Source: Oscillospiraceae bacterium
GTDB taxonomy: Bacteria > Bacillota > Clostridia > Oscillospirales > CAG-272
Assembly (NCBI GenBank): GCA_015063625.1
Contig: SVTT01000008.1
Span: 24,805 to 88,804 of the forward strand
Length of the DNA: 64,000 nt
Direction: 5' to 3'
This document shows, piece after piece, positions 60,454 through 64,000 of this stretch. A program made the position numbers and the translations under genes. Under the pieces are notes generated by a model. That model was given only the letters and a program-made list of their open reading frames with translations, searched no databases and had not been told where the DNA came from. Within the stretch, counting starts at the first letter, position 1, and each line of letters begins with the position of its first letter.

Positions 60454-60864
60454 CTATACCTCCTTGATCCTGATGTGATGAATATAGAGCATCAGCTTGC
60501 GCTTGATTACAAACTTGGCATAGGCGGCGCTTTTTGGGTCGCGATGGCCCTTGACGTCCTCTACCACACGCTCTCCCGTTTTGGTGGTGTACACAAAATC
60601 GGCAATGTACTTGCAGGGCAGCTCTATGACCCGCCCCTCCTTGGGCTGCCCTTTTTTGGGACCCTTTTGATAGATCTGATCACTTCTCTCCCGTTGCGTT
60701 GGGATGAGCTCGTACTCGACCTGCCGCTTGAGGTCGGAGATCTCTCCGCTTCGCTCAAGGAGGTGCAACAGGCACCAGCGCTCTGCCTCCTTTTTGCTTG
60801 CATGCAGAGCTCCATCAGCCGTCCACGTCTTTTGATTGTGACACTTTTCCTGTCGCGCTCTCAC
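60454..60864 (-). CDS. DUF1064 family nuclease-like protein
   Basis: 136 residues from a GTG that overlaps the preceding TGA (GTGA at 60861-60864), after GGGAGGAAAGG. The stretches DGALHASKKEAERW and KYIADFVYTTKTGERVVEDV followed by KG fit DUF1064, which has a PD-(D/E)XK-like nuclease layout. Often found in phage replication modules. Confidence 0.85.
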   Translation of the reverse strand: MRARQEKCHNQKTWTADGALHASKKEAERWCLLHLLERSGEISDLKRQVEYELIPTQRERSDQIYQKGPKKGQPKEGRVIELPCKYIADFVYTTKTGERVVEDVKGHRDPKSAAYAKFVIKRKLMLYIHHIRIKEV

Positions 60865-61037
60865 AGTCCCCTTTCCTCCCGGTATTCCACAGCGATGACC
60901 GCTTGCGCCCTGCCTTCCTTCTTCTCGCGCGTGATGCGAACGGTATACCCTGCCTTGATGAGCAAGGATGCAAGCGCCAGACGATCGTTGTCGTTCATGC
61001 TACCGCCACGCTGTACTGTTATCTTGTAGGTTGCCAT
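60861..61037 (-). CDS. 58-residue prophage protein
   Basis: MATYKITVQRGGSMNDNDRL opens a clear frame with codons matching the neighbours. It overlaps the next gene at its stop (GTGA) and the previous one at its start by 19 bases. The sequence predicts a beta-alpha-beta mini-fold. No family known. Confidence 0.65.
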   Translation of the reverse strand: MATYKITVQRGGSMNDNDRLALASLLIKAGYTVRITREKKEGRAQAVIAVEYREERGL

Positions 61038-61360
61038 AGGGTTCTCCTTTTTCTCTCAATGAATTTTTCAAGCTCCTCAAGCGCTTGTGTTGCGCCGTAG
61101 GCTTCAATAGCCATTACAACCGGGTGCTGCTCACGCACTCGATATATACGCATCTGCGTTATAGGGCAATCTTTGAAGCCTGACACTATAAGGGCGTTGT
61201 TTTCGTCTGTGAGCTTTTCAAGTATATCGGCGGCAGGTTGCTTGTTCAGTAAATCCTCAACAACTCCAAGCAGAAAATAACCGTCAGCTCCAAAATTTGA
61301 AAAGGCAGGGGAAGCATTTAGTCTTTCGATAGCCTTTTCCAAATCAATATACTTGCTCAT
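61019..61360 (-). CDS. prophage hypothetical protein
   Basis: 113 residues starting MSKYIDLEKAIERLNASPAF, mainly helical, with a start overlapping the ASCH stop (ATGA). The wording resembles phage proteins of unknown role; no catalytic motif. Confidence 0.65.
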   Translation of the reverse strand: MSKYIDLEKAIERLNASPAFSNFGADGYFLLGVVEDLLNKQPAADILEKLTDENNALIVSGFKDCPITQMRIYRVREQHPVVMAIEAYGATQALEELEKFIERKRRTLWQPTR

Positions 61361-61869
61361 CCCTCCACCTCCACATACATCCAGCTCTGAGGAGGTCTTT
61401 TGAGAGGAACGGGATGCACGAAGCCGTATTTGCTAAACTCTGAAAGCTCGCGGGGCTTATCGTAGATTTTGAGGTCGGAGATATGCCAATAATAGAGCCT
61501 TTTTCCGTTCGCGTACTTGATTATTTCATCGTGCGAAATACAGGTTTCCTTTGCTTCGTTATATAGGGCTTGTACTTCTCCCATAGCCTTAAAAGAGGTC
61601 ATAAGGTTGCACACAAATTCGCCTATAACCTTGCCGTTTGCACGAAACAAAGTGTCTTTATTATAGTTATCAAAATCAGTTTTGGGAGTTGCTTTCAAAC
61701 TGTTATCTTTTAGGCATCTTCCCAAAATCGGCTTGCCATTCGTGCAATAGATATAACACTTAAACGGCGTTCCCAGTTTCGGCTTGGTCTTTCTGACCTC
61801 AACCGTCTTTTTGCCTGATGTAATCAATTCGCACCATTTAGGCTGTATGCTAATCAATACGGCTTCCAT
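61357..61869 (-). CDS. ASCH domain protein
   Basis: 170 residues. The ASCH signature appears at the start (LISIQPKWCELITSGKKTVE, VRK) with a later WHISDLKIYDKP. The domain is thought to bind RNA or modified nucleotides. It is less GC-rich than the late genes, as are its neighbours here. Confidence 0.85.
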   Translation of the reverse strand: MEAVLISIQPKWCELITSGKKTVEVRKTKPKLGTPFKCYIYCTNGKPILGRCLKDNSLKATPKTDFDNYNKDTLFRANGKVIGEFVCNLMTSFKAMGEVQALYNEAKETCISHDEIIKYANGKRLYYWHISDLKIYDKPRELSEFSKYGFVHPVPLKRPPQSWMYVEVEG

Positions 61870-62035
61870 CCGATACCTCCTGACATTTCTTTACTTCACG
61901 GACGCGCTTTTGGTGTTTGGTGCAGAAATAATATGCGTGAGTAAATCCTACGGGGTGAGAGGATTTCGGTACATGATATTGATGCCATGTCCTGCGCTGG
62001 CAATGCTTACAATTTTGGCAATCTTTTACTCGCAT
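61850..62035 (-). CDS. small zinc-finger prophage protein
   Basis: 61 residues with CQNCKHC (C6, C9, C12) and later FCTKHQKR and KKCQ, enough for one or two zinc sites. The ATG follows GGAGAACG. It overlaps the ASCH gene by 20 bases. Confidence 0.65.
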   Translation of the reverse strand: MRVKDCQNCKHCQRRTWHQYHVPKSSHPVGFTHAYYFCTKHQKRVREVKKCQEVSDGSRID

Positions 62036-62214
62036 GGTGCGTTCTCCTTCCGCTCCTTTATGTATTCTTTGACGGTCATACCACAGAGGCGCGAGGCAAA
62101 TTTGATAGCCTTTTTCTTATCGCCGTAACTCCCCTTGATGGGCTGTTCGGGGTGTCCTGCTGGGTGGGCGTAATACTGTCCGCCCTTTTCCTTGGATACT
62201 TCGTATTCGATCAT
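62026..62214 (-). CDS. small prophage protein
   Basis: 62 residues, basic and hydrophilic (MIEYEVSKEKGGQYYAHPAG), with start inside the MT-A70 stop (ATGA) and GGGGGAATG upstream. Function unknown. Confidence 0.6.
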   Translation of the reverse strand: MIEYEVSKEKGGQYYAHPAGHPEQPIKGSYGDKKKAIKFASRLCGMTVKEYIKERKENAPCE

Positions 62215-62762
62215 ACTTCATTCCCCCAACAATCCCAGCCGTCCGCGTACTGACGAGCAAAGAGTTCTATACGGGGAAGATCCCCCCCGAACAGTCGAGT
62301 TATGCCATCGCGCGCCTCGTCTGGCTTCTTGCTATGTTCTTGCACCCGTGAAAGAATAACGCTATGTACGGAGTGTGAGAGGCGCGGAAGCGGACTGCCT
62401 TTTGTCGCCAGCAGGCATATCTCCGCGTTTGATCTGGTGTAATAACCGTTGCCCCAGAACAGAGAATCAGCCTTCTTGTTTTTCTTTACCCATGTAAAGG
62501 CTACGGTCTTATACACAAAGCCCCATGCCGTAATAACATCGAGCGCGAGTTTTAGGTTGGGGAAGGTCGCCCAGATGCACAGCACGGCGTTATCTGCCGC
62601 CATATCCTGCACAGGAAGGCGCTTGATATCCTCAACATTCATCACGGGGTAGTGCGCCGTAACATGGCGCTGGGCTTTATCGCTCCACCGCTTGAAATCC
62701 CACGGCGGATCTGCGTATATGATCTGGTATTTCTTGTCGGTATTGAAAATATCAACCTTCAT
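62211..62762 (-). CDS. MT-A70 family adenine methyltransferase
   Basis: 183 residues. DPPW at 18-21 is the catalytic motif of MT-A70-type N6-adenine methyltransferases, and later stretches (WGFVYKTVAFTWVKKNKK, RSNAEICLLATKG) complete the fold. It probably methylates phage or host DNA, which can protect from restriction. It overlaps the next small gene by 4 bases. Confidence 0.9.
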   Translation of the reverse strand: MKVDIFNTDKKYQIIYADPPWDFKRWSDKAQRHVTAHYPVMNVEDIKRLPVQDMAADNAVLCIWATFPNLKLALDVITAWGFVYKTVAFTWVKKNKKADSLFWGNGYYTRSNAEICLLATKGSPLPRLSHSVHSVILSRVQEHSKKPDEARDGITRLFGGDLPRIELFARQYADGWDCWGNEV

Positions 62763-62958
62763 CGTCGCTACCTCCCAAGAAAGTCATAAACTCGGTAAAA
62801 TGTTCTTCGCATAAATTGATCGTTCTGTCGTTGCGCCAGCCTCTCGGAGAAGTAACAAGATTTTCGTGCTTGTACTTCTGGATCACAAGGCGCGGATGCG
62901 CTTTATCGTCGGCAATCTTCCTGCCGCACTTATCGCATAAAATTTGCTTGATAACCAT
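62752..62958 (-). CDS. small zinc-ribbon prophage protein
   Basis: 68 residues with CDKCGRK at 8-14 and LCEEHF near 49-54, one zinc site. Overlaps the methyltransferase start by 11 bases. Confidence 0.65.
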   Translation of the reverse strand: MVIKQILCDKCGRKIADDKAHPRLVIQKYKHENLVTSPRGWRNDRTINLCEEHFTEFMTFLGGSDDEG

Positions 62959-62967
62959 ATATCCTCC

Positions 62968-63756
62968 TTAAAAATCGAAATCGAAAAATGATAACTGTTC
63001 GGGCGGCGGATTTGCTATGTACTGATCCACCTGTGCGTCGATCTGCCAAAAGGTCTGTCCGTACTTAAAGCATCTGGTGGCAACCCCTTCTACTTTGGCA
63101 AGTTCCGCAAGTCTATTCCATAGATGCGGACGATTCACCTTTGTATCCGCCATTTCTTCTATGCCTTGGTTGGGGCAAAACCAGCATCCTTGCCGTTTTC
63201 TTTTCTTGTAAACGGGTGATAATAGCCCATATTTACGGCAGATTGGATATGCGTCGCTTTCGACCTTGCCGTATTTCTCCATCAGCGATTCGTGTCCTCT
63301 GGTTTTGTGCATCCCGATCAGACGATCCTCTTCGTCCGCCGCAATGCCCTCGTACATAACATAGTCGCAACCGAGCGCCTTTACCCACTTGGCGATTGGC
63401 TCAACTTTGGATTGATTCATTTTGCACATCCCAGCGATCACAAAACCATACAACAGCCCGTTTTGCTCTGGATATTTGCTTTTCTCTTTAACCTTGAAAA
63501 ACCAGTATAGATAATCTCTATCGTCGCTGACTATATCTACCCTGTATCCCCAACTCTCAAACATAGGCTTGGCATAATTCAGCACCCAGTTTACATGATC
63601 CTCGTCGTCTGCATAGATCTTCTGCTCCTTGTCAAACCACGGGAGAGAGATCACAATACGATCAAGCGGCAATCCGTTTTCGTGTGCAAGAATAATCGTC
63701 GCCGTGCTATCCTTGCCTCCGCTCCACGAAACGATATACAACGGACGATCTGCCAT
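62968..63756 (-). CDS. PAPS reductase-like PP-loop protein (phage type)
   Basis: 262 residues. The PP-loop SGGKDS lies at 12-17, and a CWFCPNQG near residue 200 replaces the KRT...ECG tail of true PAPS reductases. These phage proteins are annotated as phosphoadenosine phosphosulfate reductase family but no sulfate pathway is nearby. Activating a nucleotide or moving sulfur onto nucleic acid are both conceivable. It starts 3 bases after the SSB stop. Confidence 0.85.
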   Translation of the reverse strand: MADRPLYIVSWSGGKDSTATIILAHENGLPLDRIVISLPWFDKEQKIYADDEDHVNWVLNYAKPMFESWGYRVDIVSDDRDYLYWFFKVKEKSKYPEQNGLLYGFVIAGMCKMNQSKVEPIAKWVKALGCDYVMYEGIAADEEDRLIGMHKTRGHESLMEKYGKVESDAYPICRKYGLLSPVYKKRKRQGCWFCPNQGIEEMADTKVNRPHLWNRLAELAKVEGVATRCFKYGQTFWQIDAQVDQYIANPPPEQLSFFDFDF

Positions 63757-63758
63757 AA

Positions 63759-64000
63759 TCAGAAGGGTAATGTATCATCCTGCGGCACTTCCTCGAAACG
63801 CGGCATATCCGCCGCTCCTGCCGCAGTCTGTCTGTTTCCGAGTACCTGTACCTCGTCGGCAATAATCTCGACAGAGTGCGCCTTCCTGCCGTTCTGCTCA
63901 TACTCTCGATCAGTAATAACGCCAGACACCGCCAGCGTATCGCCTTTGTGTGCGTACTTGGCAACATACTCGGCTGTATGCGTCCATGCAATGATTTTGA
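63759..64000 (-). CDS. ssb: single-stranded DNA-binding protein (C-terminal part)
   Basis: The frame runs off the window end. Visible residues include the OB-fold tail (AEYVAKYAHKGDTLAVSGVI, then DREYEQNGRKAHSVEIIADE) and the acidic tip DDTLPF, the usual protein-interaction tail of SSB. It protects phage single-stranded DNA during replication. Confidence 0.9.
   Translation of the reverse strand, partial: KIIAWTHTAEYVAKYAHKGDTLAVSGVITDREYEQNGRKAHSVEIIADEVQVLGNRQTAAGAADMPRFEEVPQDDTLPF

Larger units (their letters stand above)
39775..64000. mobile_element. prophage (left part, continuing beyond the window)
   Basis: All genes from 40005 to the window end are on the minus strand, tightly packed with overlapping starts and stops. 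They include SSB, DUF1064, MT-A70, terminases, portal, minor head, scaffold, capsid and tail-type proteins in phage order. The left end touches tRNA-Gly. The exact left boundary between 39775 and 40004 is uncertain. Integrase, repressor and the right att site must lie beyond 64000 if present. Confidence 0.9.

Overview
This window looks like a chromosomal stretch from an anaerobic, fairly GC-rich Gram-positive gut bacterium of the Clostridia (Bacillota), probably near Oscillospirales or Christensenellales. That placement is inferred from strong AGGAGG ribosome sites, TTGACA/TATAAT promoters with 17-base spacers, a reverse rubrerythrin, radical SAM enzymes, ThiI without a rhodanese domain, an EndoA/MazF-type protein, and palindromic repeats of the kind seen in gut Clostridia. 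No rRNA is present; one tRNA-Gly(CCC) is.

Layout. 1-2745: end of an unknown gene, then a phosphoglucosamine mutase with a fused N-terminal HTH domain, translationally coupled to a hexapeptide-repeat protein. 2746-4420: 1.7 kb of interspersed non-coding repeats. 4478-9382: a lipoprotein, a two-gene sugar isomerase/oxidoreductase operon and an alpha/beta hydrolase. 9383-10400: palindromic repeats, a MITE-like element and a frameshifted cysteine-rich microprotein gene behind a very structured leader. 10544-14982: pfkA-ldh, cinA and two convergent radical SAM genes. 15879-25795: a 229-bp MITE-like element, MFS transporter, Na+/H+-type antiporter, EamA transporter, DNA polymerase IV, GNAT, dNTPase, DegV and an MBOAT acyltransferase. 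25929-30854: reverse rubrerythrin and a BFD-like ferredoxin, then a 3.3-kb AT-richer insertion carrying a secreted purple-acid-phosphatase-like protein and a second copy of the 229-bp element. Both edges of the insertion carry duplicated fragments of the neighbouring genes. 30912-37804: fba, a MazF-family protein, and a five-gene operon (exonuclease, DUF2007, thiI, a CobW GTPase with a histidine-rich repeat, and a CobW-DUF1980 fusion). 38247-39774: trxA-trxB and tRNA-Gly.

39775-64000 is most of a prophage, entirely on the minus strand and lying directly beside the 3' end of tRNA-Gly, the probable attachment site. Reading leftwards from the window end, it has an early block (SSB, a PAPS-reductase-like PP-loop protein, MT-A70 methyltransferase, small zinc proteins, ASCH, DUF1064, an S24-like protein, a zinc-ribbon protein and a sigma/ArpU-like regulator). 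A terminator follows, then packaging and head genes (small and large terminase, portal, minor head, scaffold, major capsid), connectors, a PKD-domain protein, a 162-aa protein where a tape measure is expected, two very large tail proteins and a terminal set of membrane proteins. No integrase, repressor, recognisable endolysin or normal tape measure is visible.

The points I would follow first are the HTH-GlmM fusion with its palindromic operator, the hidden CCCDEC microprotein with its structured leader, the bordered phosphatase insertion, the paired CobW proteins, and the prophage's unusual tail and exit modules. No database search was possible, so family names rest on motifs and recall.
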